From the NCBI RefSeq assembly GCF_024158025.1, contig NZ_JAMZEL010000003.1, positions 1 to 64,000 of the forward strand: a stretch of DNA of 64,000 nucleotides. The letters run 5' to 3'. Within the stretch, counting starts at the first letter, position 1. Every line of letters starts with the position of its first letter. Position numbers and translations under genes: made by a program. The notes beneath the pieces are model-generated. The model saw only the letters and a list, made by a program, of their open reading frames with translations. It ran no database searches and was not told the DNA's origin. The stretch comes from Runella salmonicolor. Its GTDB lineage: Bacteria > Bacteroidota > Bacteroidia > Cytophagales > Spirosomataceae. Below are positions 39,634 through 47,694 of this stretch, one piece after another.

Positions 39634-41157
39634 TTAATCCACAATTGGCGTTATTTCAATTATCTTATCTGCATTACCGCCGTTGCTGGTACAAAGATAC
39701 ACTTTCCCATTTGGCGCAATGGCAATGTCGCGCAGGCGGCCGAACTGATTTACCAAATACAGGTTGGCAGGACCTTCAATGGTGTTTCCGTTGGCACTTA
39801 CTTTGAGACTGTACAACGTTTGGTTTTTCAGAGAAACCAACAACAAATGGCCTTTCCAGCGCGGATAGGCATCATTGTTGTAATAGTCTAACCCGCAAAA
39901 TGCCCACGTACCGCCCGTTCCTGACGAAAAAATGGGTTCGATCACCGAGTTGGCGCTACAAAATGTGATTTCGGAAGGGGTATCACAGAAACCTTCCACG
40001 TTGGGCCAGCCATAATTGCCCGACTGTTGGATGAGGTTTATTTCGTCTTCAATCCCCGCCCCGTGCGACGAGCAATATAATTTCCCATTGGCATAGACCA
40101 ATCCCTGCGGATTTCGGTGTCCTTTACTCCACACTAAACTACCCGCAATGGGGTTATCGACGGGAACTGAACCATCTAAGTTCATTCGCAGAATCTTACC
40201 ATTGAGGTTTGTATCATTCTGAGGCGCATTAAGGTCTTGTGCATCACCTGTAGTGACAAATAATTTCAATTCGGGGGTAATGACCAATCGACTGCCGTCG
40301 TGGGTGGAATTGCCTAAAATATTCTGTACCAATATCAGCGGACTACCCAAGGTAGCGGTGCCGTTGTTGTAGGTAAAACGTACCACTTTTACCCGCATTC
40401 CCGAAACGGTATTGTCAATGCTGTAATTGTACGAAACATACACGTAGGGATTATTGGTAAAATCGGGATGCAACACCATACCCAATAAACCACCTTCTCC
40501 GTTAGAAAAAACATCCGAAATGGTAATCAAGGTTTGAACGGCGCTCGTTTGCGGATTTACTCGGCTGATTTTTCCACCCTTCTCGGTCATCCAAATAAAG
40601 TCATCAGGTCCCCAGAGTATTTCCCACGGCAATTGCCGACCAGTCAGTACTTCTCTCGTCTGTAATTCAGTACATTTACCCGTAAACGCTTTAAAAACAC
40701 TTCCTGACTTTGCTTCAAATCCAGGGTTTAACTGTACGTAGTTCTGCGCCTTAAATTGTACACTTGCGTTGGCTTCAATGTCGCCAGTACCAATGATATA
40801 ATTACTTGATTCGTAACGGTATCCTATATTTGAGAGATTGGAGGCAACCGACACGTTGCTGTTGCAGGGGGAAGTGGTCAGCCCCACCTGCACAAGCACA
40901 CTGTTGGAGGCGCCACTCAGCTGCATTCCGCTCGTGCAGGTGGCCGTAAAACGGGCACTTTGTTTGGGAGAAACGGAAATCGACGCACCTGTTTGTCCAT
41001 TAGACCAGTTGACCGTTCCGGCACAGCCCGAAGCGGTTAGGGTGACGGTGGAACCATAACTAATAAAAGCGCTCGTGGGCGTGACGGAAGGCGGTGTTTG
41101 TCCAAATCCATAAAATACAAAAAAGACAGGAATCAAGAAGATGTAAATCGTTTTCAT
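39634..41157 (-). CDS. Secreted PQQ-type sugar dehydrogenase-like protein
   Basis: A 507-residue exported protein (signal MKTIYIFLIPVFFVFYGFGQ). N-terminal beta-sandwich stretch (about 20-95, SVTPTSAFISYGSTVTLTASG). Next is a coathanger-like segment (about 125-160, IEANASVQFKAQNYVQLNPGFEAKSGSVF). The glucose/sorbosone dehydrogenase propeller runs from about 170 to 505 (GGLLGMVLHPDF, NGKILRMNLDGSVPVDNP, GHRNPQGLVYANGKLYCSSHGAG, GYGWPN-like GNYGWPNVEG). Unlike the 10478 protein it has no cytochrome domain. It probably oxidises or binds sugars outside the cell. It ends 18 bases before the methyltransferase start on the same strand. Confidence 0.85.
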   Translation of the reverse strand: MKTIYIFLIPVFFVFYGFGQTPPSVTPTSAFISYGSTVTLTASGCAGTVNWSNGQTGASISVSPKQSARFTATCTSGMQLSGASNSVLVQVGLTTSPCNSNVSVASNLSNIGYRYESSNYIIGTGDIEANASVQFKAQNYVQLNPGFEAKSGSVFKAFTGKCTELQTREVLTGRQLPWEILWGPDDFIWMTEKGGKISRVNPQTSAVQTLITISDVFSNGEGGLLGMVLHPDFTNNPYVYVSYNYSIDNTVSGMRVKVVRFTYNNGTATLGSPLILVQNILGNSTHDGSRLVITPELKLFVTTGDAQDLNAPQNDTNLNGKILRMNLDGSVPVDNPIAGSLVWSKGHRNPQGLVYANGKLYCSSHGAGIEDEINLIQQSGNYGWPNVEGFCDTPSEITFCSANSVIEPIFSSGTGGTWAFCGLDYYNNDAYPRWKGHLLLVSLKNQTLYSLKVSANGNTIEGPANLYLVNQFGRLRDIAIAPNGKVYLCTSNGGNADKIIEITPIVD

Positions 41158-41310
41158 ACGCCTGAGTTTTTTTACCCTAAGATACGATTTTAACAGCCGT
41201 AAAGTTTTTGGCGTACCAAAGTAAATTCAAGCTTCTGCTTTATTCCTGCCTTTTAATCAAAAAAATGACTATGGCTCTAAAAATCAATTTATTAGAAACC
41301 CATTTATACA

Positions 41311-42009
41311 TTAATCTTTCCTCCGAACATATACATTATTGCTGATGGATTCCAGCCTCAAATCTGGCCCGCCGCCGTTGACGGTTCCCTCCAATAAATA
41401 GCCCACAATCGGATTCTTTTGTCTTTTGGTTTTGAAGTCAATGTTCAAATCTGTGTATACCTCCCCCGTGATGGTTTTCATGGCGATGTTGGCTCCCTTA
41501 GTCTTGGGCCAACTAAAATCTACATAGCCGCTGATGGTTTTGGCAAATACTGGCCCAGAAGCGCCTTTGATGTCGATATTGCCATTGATGGTTTCCAGTT
41601 TTAACTTGGCATTTTTGGGCAGATAGACTTGATAATTGATTTTGCTGCACACATAATGGTCGGCTCCGTTGTGTTCGGTCCGCCATTTGTGTTTTTCTCC
41701 GGGACAATCTTCGACATTCCCTTTTTTCAAAAGGTCTTTATCAAAGTCGGTTTTGAGGGTGATTTCGTCAGCGGTGGCCCCTGATTCTACCTTTAAGGCA
41801 TCATTAAGCCGTCCGCTGTTGATGACCACCGCGATTCGTACCGATACCTCGGCTTTGTCCCAGTACCGCACCTGAATGCTGTCGGCAAATTTGAGGTTGA
41901 GATTTACGGTTTGGCTGGTAGAAAACGGAAATTTTTTTTCAATGATTTTTTGGGCAAAAGCTGCGCTGGCCGTAAAGCCTAAAAGCAAAAGCAGAGAAAC
42001 AATTTTCAT
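41311..42009 (-). CDS. Exported DUF4097-type protein A2
   Basis: A 232-residue protein with a signal peptide (MKIVSLLLLLGFTASAAFAQ). The rest is beta-rich with the DUF4097 repeat style: LKLETINGNIDIKGASG, VFAKTISGYVDFSWP, IAMKTITGEVYTDLN. It ends NGGGPDLRLESISNNVYVRRKD. It contains two cysteines (EDCPGEKH, YVCSKIN). Last gene of the minus-strand sigma/anti-sigma cluster A. It is 22 bases from the preceding DUF4097 gene and very likely cotranscribed. Paralogous in end motif to the genes at 42032, 45791 and 46668. Function unknown; such proteins probably form a surface or periplasmic beta-helix. Confidence 0.8.
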   Translation of the reverse strand: MKIVSLLLLLGFTASAAFAQKIIEKKFPFSTSQTVNLNLKFADSIQVRYWDKAEVSVRIAVVINSGRLNDALKVESGATADEITLKTDFDKDLLKKGNVEDCPGEKHKWRTEHNGADHYVCSKINYQVYLPKNAKLKLETINGNIDIKGASGPVFAKTISGYVDFSWPKTKGANIAMKTITGEVYTDLNIDFKTKRQKNPIVGYLLEGTVNGGGPDLRLESISNNVYVRRKD

Positions 42010-42031
42010 GGCTGTATGCGTTGGGGTTAGG

Positions 42032-42808
42032 TTATTTTTGTTTGCGTAGATAAATATTGCTGCTGATGCTTTTCAAGTGAACCGCCACACCGCCGCCGTT
42101 GGTGGTGGCCTCAATGTCGTGTCCGCCGCCTACTTTAGGGAGGCCATCTTTGGATGCTTTTTGGCCGAGGTCAAAATCGGTATACATTTCTCCCGTGATA
42201 GACCGCATGTTCAGATTAGCTTTGGCGTTGGCGGGTAGCGTCACGTCGATTGCGCCGCTAATGACGGAGATAGAAGTAGGTTTTTCTTGGCTCAAGCTCG
42301 AATACACCACTTTAACATCACCCGCAGTACTATTGGCCACGACGGGACCCGTTACGTTATTCAATTCTATTTTCCCGTTATTGGTCTTTATTTCCAAATC
42401 TCCCTCCACATTATTGATGGTAATATTGGCTCGATTCCAATTGGTTTGCTCATAAAAAATAGCCGCTTTTTTGGGAACCCGTAACGTATACGTAACGTGC
42501 TTTCGTGAGGCTTTTTCGATTTTTAATACCGTAGCCTGAGAAGTAACCGCCAGTCCAATGCCCGTGTTATCAACTGCCGTATTGTAGAGTGCCTTTAGTC
42601 CTTTGGCTTGTTCGGGTGGCGCTTCAAAACCATTTCCTTTGATAATCACTTCATCGCCATCGTATCCTTCAATTTTTAGGTCGCCAGCGTCCATTTCTAT
42701 GCTAATTTTGCGGTCTTTGGCGTTGGCTAATTTGGTTTTAAATTCTTGGGCAAAGACGCCCCCAAAGCACCCTAAAAACAGGGCACTTAATAACATGTTT
42801 CGTTTCAT
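42032..42808 (-). CDS. Exported DUF4097-type protein A1
   Basis: A 258-residue protein with a signal peptide (MKRNMLLSALFLGCFGGVFAQ). Beta-helix-like repeats: IEMDAGDLKIEGYDGDEVIIKGNG, ITINNVEGDLEIKTNNGKIELNNVTGPV, ISVISGAIDVTLPANAKANLNMRSITGEMYTDF. It ends NGGGVAVHLKSISSNIYLRKQK. It is third in cluster A, after the HEAT anti-sigma gene (gap about 120 bases). The GYDGDEVIIKG phrase recurs in the plus-strand paralogues (VEGYAGDKVVLEV), which points to a common origin of the two clusters. Confidence 0.82.
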   Translation of the reverse strand: MKRNMLLSALFLGCFGGVFAQEFKTKLANAKDRKISIEMDAGDLKIEGYDGDEVIIKGNGFEAPPEQAKGLKALYNTAVDNTGIGLAVTSQATVLKIEKASRKHVTYTLRVPKKAAIFYEQTNWNRANITINNVEGDLEIKTNNGKIELNNVTGPVVANSTAGDVKVVYSSLSQEKPTSISVISGAIDVTLPANAKANLNMRSITGEMYTDFDLGQKASKDGLPKVGGGHDIEATTNGGGVAVHLKSISSNIYLRKQK

Positions 42809-42927
42809 GGTTTGATTGTGAGTACTAAGGCACTCGTTTGTGGTTATTTGCTAATTCGTTGGTAAGACTTTTTTGATTGCGATGTTTAACGACTCTCATT
42901 TATTATCAGGACTCAACACTTTTTCCC

Positions 42928-43692
42928 CTAGACTCTTTTTTTCTTCAATTGGGTTAAGTGGGTAAACCCTTCTTCGGCTTTCATACGCACTACCTCCATC
43001 ACTTCTTTATTTTGGGCCAATCGCTGCATTTCTTCCGTTGCGCGTTTTTCTTTGATAGCAACCAAAATTTCAATCAAAGTCAGCTGCACATTGGGGTCGG
43101 TCTGAATACTGAGCGATTGAATGAATCCTTCACGCACCAAAGGCTCATTTTCAAAGCGGCGCAGTGCCTGACACGCCGCCAGACGCACGTTTACATTGTC
43201 GTCAAAATTCATGGTGTTGATGAGCATTTGCGTAATATCTTCGTCGGCATGGTGGAGTTGGGCGCTCAAATTGACGGCCTGAATCCGTTCGCTCGCTGAG
43301 GTTTGCTCTCCTTGCTCAAATCGCAACACTTTTTTCATGGCTACTATCTCTTTCGGCTCATTATCAGCTGGCTGCAAACTCCGATTTGTATAGAGTACTC
43401 CTCCTCCAAACCCCAAAAGAATCAGCGTAACTCCGGCTGCGATGCGCATTCCCCAAAATGTAAAACGGCGTACGTTGCCTTGTTCTTTCAGATTCGTAAC
43501 TATCCGAAAACTTGTTGTTGCCGAGGGCTGCTCTCGGCGAACCTTTTCAAAATATTGGAATTGCCCAGCGTGAGATTGTAAATGCACTGGAATGTTATTT
43601 CCTTGGAAGAATTCCCGCAATTCGCGCTCTTCTTCCAGCGTGGTATCGCCTTCGTAATATTTATCTAATAACTTCTCAATAGCGTGACTCAT
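42928..43692 (-). CDS. Membrane anti-sigma-like protein with HEAT domain (cluster A)
   Basis: A 254-residue protein. The cytoplasmic N-terminus (MSHAIEKLLDKYYEGDTTLEEERELREFF) is of the type seen in Bacteroidota anti-sigma factors, without a Cys-His zinc motif. The membrane helix is at about 79-101 (FWGMRIAAGVTLILLGFGGGVLY). The outer part (about 135-250) is a HEAT-like helical repeat (FDDNVNVRLAACQALRRFENEPLVREGFIQSLSIQTDPNVQLTLIEILV). The gene overlaps the sigma factor gene by 17 bases, so the pair is translationally coupled. By analogy it holds the sigma factor until an envelope signal acts. Confidence 0.82.
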   Translation of the reverse strand: MSHAIEKLLDKYYEGDTTLEEERELREFFQGNNIPVHLQSHAGQFQYFEKVRREQPSATTSFRIVTNLKEQGNVRRFTFWGMRIAAGVTLILLGFGGGVLYTNRSLQPADNEPKEIVAMKKVLRFEQGEQTSASERIQAVNLSAQLHHADEDITQMLINTMNFDDNVNVRLAACQALRRFENEPLVREGFIQSLSIQTDPNVQLTLIEILVAIKEKRATEEMQRLAQNKEVMEVVRMKAEEGFTHLTQLKKKRV

Positions 43693-44194
43693 AATTGTTT
43701 GCTTTTAAATACCCATCTCTTACTTCCTTCCGCGCTCTCGACAGAATCACTCTTATGTTATTGATATTCAGTCCTGTTGCCTGTTCAATTTCTTCGAAAG
43801 TATACTCCTCTACATCCCGTAAGTGTAGAATCAATTTTTGGGGTTCGGGCAAAGCATCTATCAGTTGACGCATCAGAGCCGCGCTGTCTGCAAACTCTGT
43901 TTGCTGATACGGCGATGCACTCTCCTCACCCAACTCATACAATTCTACCTCGCCCGTTGTGGTTTGAAACGCTTTTGATTTCAGTTTATCTAAACACAGA
44001 TTTCGGGTCACTTGTACCGCAAAGGCCTCTATACTTTGATACGATTCCAATTGTTGTCGATTGGTCCAAAGCTTCAACAACACTTCCTGCAAGGTATCCT
44101 CGGCTTCTTCGCGATTGCTAAGAAACAGCTTGGCCAACCTAAAAAGTCGGCCCTGAGTGGGAAGCACCAGTTGTGTAAAGGCTTTTAAATCCAT
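43676..44194 (-). CDS. ECF sigma factor A of the mirror-image locus
   Basis: A 172-residue ECF factor. Region 2: AKLFLSNREEAEDTLQEVLLKLWTNRQQLE and VTRNLCLDKLKSKAFQ. Region 4: LPEPQKLILHLRDVEEYTFEEIEQATGLNINNIRVILSRARKEVRDGY, with a clear helix-turn-helix. ATG 44194. Starts cluster A (minus), 199 bases away from the TTG start of the plus-strand factor, with both promoters in between. Confidence 0.9.
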   Translation of the reverse strand: MDLKAFTQLVLPTQGRLFRLAKLFLSNREEAEDTLQEVLLKLWTNRQQLESYQSIEAFAVQVTRNLCLDKLKSKAFQTTTGEVELYELGEESASPYQQTEFADSAALMRQLIDALPEPQKLILHLRDVEEYTFEEIEQATGLNINNIRVILSRARKEVRDGYLKANNYESRY

Positions 44195-44393
44195 TTCAAG
44201 AGCATAGACGATTGAGTCGGAAAAACATTACAAAAAAACGCAACTTTTTTTGTACCACCGATTTTAGGTACATTTCATTAGCTATTTTCTCTTTAGCAAA
44301 AAATATTGCAACAATTTTTCCAAATCGCTGTAACCTTCTTCCAAGCCCGAAGTTACCACGTACAAATCACCTGACAAACCATTCTCTAAACGC
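44195..44393. promoter_or_regulatory. Shared divergent control region of the two sigma clusters
   Basis: About 200 bases with no gene. Two similar blocks are seen: GCAACTTTTTTTGTACC..GGTAC near 44239-44272, and TGTAACCTTCTTCC..GAAGTTACC near 44329-44357, which includes the inverted pair GTAAC..GTTAC. They may be autoregulated ECF promoters or operators. No TAnnTTTG was noted in the plus direction. Confidence 0.45.
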
Positions 44394-44969
44394 TTGAACG
44401 CTCTCACGGATAATGCACTTATGCTCCGGGTCAAAGCCGGCGACATCGACCAGATGGGCTTGCTCTTTGAGCGTTACCATCGTCCGTTGTTTGCTTTTTT
44501 GTACCACATGACGGGCCAAGCCCACGCTTGCGAAGACTTAGTCCAAAATGTGTTTTATAGAATGTTGAAATATCGCCATACTTTCAACGGAGAAGGTGAA
44601 TTTAGAACGTGGATGTATCATTTGGCGCGAAATATTCTAAATGATTCGTTTCGACAAACAGAACGTTGGGGAGGGCATCCTTTCGACATCGCCGACCTGA
44701 CCGATAAATTGGGCGGGGGAATCGCGGCCGACGAACAGCTTGAAAAACAGCAAGAATTGGATGCGCTCCATGCGGCACTTGGCAAATTAAGCCCCGAACA
44801 CCGTGAAGTATTGGTACTGAGTCGGTTTCAGGAATTAAAATACGAAGAAATTGCCGCCATCTTGCATACCACCGAAGGCGCCGTAAAGGTGCGCGTCCAC
44901 CGGGCGTTGGGGGAGTTAAAAAAAAATTTCTTAAAGATTGAAAATGGAAGCAAAGCTCATGAACTGTGA
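44394..44969 (+). CDS. ECF sigma factor B of the mirror-image locus
   Basis: A 191-residue ECF factor. Region 2: LLFERYHRPLFAFLYHMTGQAHACEDLVQNVFYRMLKYR and MYHLARNILNDSFRQTERWG. Region 4: LGKLSPEHREVLVLSRFQELKYEEIAAILHTTEGAVKVRVHRALGEL. The frame opens with TTG 44394 (LTDNALMLRVKAGD); ATG 44421 is the alternative and would trim region 2. It is followed by the anti-sigma gene, overlapping by 11 to 32 bases depending on start. Distinct from factor A in sequence, so not a recent copy. Confidence 0.9.
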   Translation: MNALTDNALMLRVKAGDIDQMGLLFERYHRPLFAFLYHMTGQAHACEDLVQNVFYRMLKYRHTFNGEGEFRTWMYHLARNILNDSFRQTERWGGHPFDIADLTDKLGGGIAADEQLEKQQELDALHAALGKLSPEHREVLVLSRFQELKYEEIAAILHTTEGAVKVRVHRALGELKKNFLKIENGSKAHEL

Positions 44970-45765
44970 AAACGCAAAAGAACGGCTAACGGGCTGGCTA
45001 AATCACCAACTCTCAGAAACCGACCAAAAAGAAATAGAGAGACATTTGGCGAGGTGTGCTGATTGCCAGCAAGAATTTGAAGCCGACCAGCAATTGTGGA
45101 AACTACTAGGGAAAGTATCTGCCACGCCCGAACCCAGCGGAGCTATGCGCGAGGGGTTTTATGCAATGCTTGATACCTACAAAAAAACCGAAGCTAAGAA
45201 AAACCGTAATACGTGGCAGGATTTTGTCCAAAAACTCCAACAATTATGGACACCTCAACTGGCTCTTCGCGTTGCTTATAGCGTGTGTTTGTTGAGTATA
45301 GGACTATTTGTGGGCTATTGGCTCAACCGCCCGCAGGAAGTAAAAATGGAGGCGCTCTCTGCCGAAGTCCAGGAAATGCGACAAATGATGATGCTTTCAA
45401 TGATTGATAACCCTTCGGCAACTGAGCGCCTCAAAGCCGTCAGTTATACCAAGGAAATCCATGAAGTGGACGATAAAGTTCTGAAAGCTTTGTTTACGAC
45501 CCTCAACAATGACCCAAATGTTAATGTACGCTTGGTGACATTGGATGCCTTGGCCGAACTGGCCCACGACCCGCAGGTGCGGGAAGGCTTGGTGCTTTCG
45601 CTCTCACATCAGGAGTCGCCCTTGGTACAAGTGGCTTTGGCCGATGTGATGGTAAAATTACAAGAAAAACGCTCTATTAAAGCATTTAGACAAATGCTGC
45701 GCCGTGACGATTTGAACGACCTCGTCAAAACCAAAATTCAGCAGACCATCAAAGATTTATCTTAG
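44959..45765 (+). CDS. Membrane anti-sigma factor with zinc finger and HEAT domain (cluster B)
   Basis: A 268-residue protein (ATG 44959; in-frame ATGs at 44938 and 44944 are possible). The N-terminus is a classical zf-HC2: C3, H29-x3-C33-x2-C36 in MNCENAK..ERHLARCADC. A membrane helix lies at about 101-123 (LALRVAYSVCLLSIGLFVGY). The outer part (about 152-268) has HEAT-like repeats (NNDPNVNVRLVTLDALAELAHDPQVREGLVLSLSHQESPLVQVALADVM). Its HEAT region matches that of the cluster A protein closely. It likely inhibits sigma factor B and perceives an outside signal through the HEAT part. Confidence 0.88.
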   Translation: MNCENAKERLTGWLNHQLSETDQKEIERHLARCADCQQEFEADQQLWKLLGKVSATPEPSGAMREGFYAMLDTYKKTEAKKNRNTWQDFVQKLQQLWTPQLALRVAYSVCLLSIGLFVGYWLNRPQEVKMEALSAEVQEMRQMMMLSMIDNPSATERLKAVSYTKEIHEVDDKVLKALFTTLNNDPNVNVRLVTLDALAELAHDPQVREGLVLSLSHQESPLVQVALADVMVKLQEKRSIKAFRQMLRRDDLNDLVKTKIQQTIKDLS

Positions 45766-45790
45766 AAACCAATCATCCATTTTAATAGCT

Positions 45791-46663
45791 ATGAAACGTT
45801 CCCTTATCCCCTTTTTAGCGGGGGTGGTGCTGTCTTGTACCCAAGCCCCCGCCCAAACGCACGAATTTAAAGAGCAAATTGTCAAAGAATATGCACTTAT
45901 AAAAAATGCAGCAAGTAGTACGCTGGCAATTTACAACATCAACGGTTCTATCACTGTGGAAGGCTATGCGGGTGATAAAGTAGTGCTAGAGGTAGCCAAA
46001 ACGATTTCGGGTAAAACCAAAGATATACTAGACCAAGGCAAAGAAGAATTTAAGCTGATGTTTGAACAAAATGAAGATAGCGTCATCGTCTACATTCTTG
46101 AACCTTATGATTCACGGCCCAATCGCAACAACTGGAAAGGCCGAAACGATAATCGCCGCATTGAATATAAATATGATCTAGACTTCATAGTCAAAGTGCC
46201 ATTTGCCATGAATCTGCACGTTTCGACCGTCAACGGCGGCGATTTATCGGTCAAGGATGTGACAGGTACTCTGCATGTGTACAACGTAAACGGGGCCATT
46301 GCACTAATCAACGCCAAAGGTGCCACCGAAGTACGCACCGTTAACGGGAATGTAGAAGCCAATTATACCGCCATTCCTCCCGGAAAATCGGATTACAAAA
46401 CCCTCAACGGCGACATCAAAATCAGCTACCCTGCCAATCTTTCGGCTGACTGCGAATTTAAAAGTTTCAGAGGAGAGTTCTACACCGACTTTCCCGATGT
46501 TGAGTCACTTCCTGTCAAAGTCATCAAAAACCAAGAATCCAAAGGCGACAAAAGCACTACCTACAAACTCAACACCGAGACGTCTATCAGAATCGGCAAT
46601 GGAGGCAAGATATTTAGATTTGAAACATTTAACGGAAACATATACATTAAAAAGCAATCCTAA
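45791..46663 (+). CDS. Exported DUF4097-type protein B1
   Basis: A 290-residue protein with a signal peptide (MKRSLIPFLAGVVLSCTQAPAQ; the Cys at 16 might make it a lipoprotein, though the context is unusual). Repeats: LAIYNINGSITVEGYAGDKVVLEV, NLHVSTVNGGDLSVKDVTGTLHVYNVNGAIAL, VRTVNGNVEANYTAIPPG, YKTLNGDIKISYPANLSADCEFKSFRGEFYTDF. It ends GNGGKIFRFETFNGNIYIKKQS. It follows the anti-sigma gene by 25 bases and precedes B2 by 4 bases, so it is in the operon. Confidence 0.83.
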   Translation: MKRSLIPFLAGVVLSCTQAPAQTHEFKEQIVKEYALIKNAASSTLAIYNINGSITVEGYAGDKVVLEVAKTISGKTKDILDQGKEEFKLMFEQNEDSVIVYILEPYDSRPNRNNWKGRNDNRRIEYKYDLDFIVKVPFAMNLHVSTVNGGDLSVKDVTGTLHVYNVNGAIALINAKGATEVRTVNGNVEANYTAIPPGKSDYKTLNGDIKISYPANLSADCEFKSFRGEFYTDFPDVESLPVKVIKNQESKGDKSTTYKLNTETSIRIGNGGKIFRFETFNGNIYIKKQS

Positions 46664-46667
46664 CAAG

Positions 46668-47516
46668 ATGAAAACCACCCACATAAGTATCGCAGTTTTA
46701 GCCCTGGCAATGACTTACGCTGCCCCATTGGTAGCACAAAACGAGGCCAAAAACGAAATCAAAGAACAATTGGTCGTTCCTTTGAGCGAGCCCAACAAGC
46801 CCGGTTCTTTACGGGTAAGTTTAATCAATGGCTCTATTCATGTGATAGGCTACGCTGGCAAAGAGGTCGTTATTGACGCCGTTGCCGAAGCCTACAGCGG
46901 TAAAAAAACTGAGCATAAAAACGACGAACTTGCCGCAGGAATGAAAAAAATCTCTACCAACGGCGGTATTGACATTACGGCCGAAGAGCGCAACAACACC
47001 ATCAAAGTAACGTCGCAATTCATGAAGCGTCCCATGAATCTCACCATTAAAGTACCGCAGCAGTTTGGCCTGAAAGTAAGTACAGTCAACAACGGCGATA
47101 TTTTGATAGAAAACGTGAGCGGAGAATTGGAAATCAGCAACGTAAATGGTGCCATCAAGCTCGTAAATGTGTCGGGCTCGGCCGTGGCTACTACCGTAAA
47201 CGGTGGCGTAAAAGCAAACTTCAAAAGTATCAACGCCGAATCGCCGATGGCGTTTACGTCTCTCAATGGCAGCGTTGATGTTATGTTTCCACCTTCGGCG
47301 AAATTTGACGTAAAACTCAAATCTGATCGGGGCGAAATTTACAGTGACTTTGACGTAGACGTGGACAAAACCCAACCCAAAACCAATCGGGTAAGCAAAG
47401 ACGGTATGTACAAAGTCAGCGTAGATGACTGGATTCAGGGAAAAGTCAACGGAGGAGGTAGTGAAATAATGATGAAAAACATGCACGGCAATATTTACAT
47501 CCGCAAAGCCAAGTAA
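46668..47516 (+). CDS. Exported DUF4097-type protein B2
   Basis: A 282-residue protein. ATG 46668 gives a clear signal peptide (MKTTHISIAVLALAMTYAAPLVAQ). The frame runs open 57 codons upstream, but that part overlaps B1. Repeats: VSLINGSIHVIGYAGKEVVIDAVAE, LKVSTVNNGDILIENVSGELEISNVNGAIKLVNVSGSAVATTVNGGVKANF, FTSLNGSVDVMFPPSAKFDVKLKSDRGEIYSDF. It ends NGGGSEIMMKNMHGNIYIRKAK. Four bases after B1, end of cluster B. Likely a beta-helix at the cell surface or periplasm. Confidence 0.84.
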   Translation: MKTTHISIAVLALAMTYAAPLVAQNEAKNEIKEQLVVPLSEPNKPGSLRVSLINGSIHVIGYAGKEVVIDAVAEAYSGKKTEHKNDELAAGMKKISTNGGIDITAEERNNTIKVTSQFMKRPMNLTIKVPQQFGLKVSTVNNGDILIENVSGELEISNVNGAIKLVNVSGSAVATTVNGGVKANFKSINAESPMAFTSLNGSVDVMFPPSAKFDVKLKSDRGEIYSDFDVDVDKTQPKTNRVSKDGMYKVSVDDWIQGKVNGGGSEIMMKNMHGNIYIRKAK

Positions 47517-47531
47517 ATTCGCACACATGGT

Positions 47532-47586
47532 AACGTCGGCGAGGACTGCGCCGCACCAGCCTACTGTTCAAAACCTTGCCGACGTT
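47532..47586. repeat. Inverted repeat, AACGTCGGCGAGG element, downstream of the sulfatase gene
   Basis: AACGTCGGCGAGG (47532-47544) and CCTTGCCGACGTT (47574-47586) are inverted arms (one mismatch) separated by about 29 bases, including CTGCGCCGCACC. The same element, with a 3-base loop, occurs at 49263-49295 on the other side of the sulfatase gene. Confidence 0.7.
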
Positions 47587-47645
47587 TTATCCACTGACGG
47601 TGGATGCCAATCCTAAAGTAATTTCAAGAGGAAATACAATAATAT

Positions 47646-47690
47646 GTAATCACGCAAAGACGCTCACTAGCAGCGTCTTTGCGTGATTAC
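47646..47690 (-). terminator. Perfect 19-bp hairpin at the end of the sulfatase gene
   Basis: GTAATCACGCAAAGACGCT (47646-47664) and AGCGTCTTTGCGTGATTAC (47672-47690) pair fully around CACTAGC. It lies 4 bases past the sulfatase stop codon. It can act as a terminator, but no long T run follows. It belongs to the CACGCAAAGRCGCT palindrome type (also near 24321 and 28829). Confidence 0.7.
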
Positions 47691-47694
47691 AACT

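Noticed and set aside
46497..46667. 57-codon extension of the second DUF4097 protein of cluster B
   Set aside because: It overlaps the end of the preceding gene; ATG 46668 begins a clear signal peptide.
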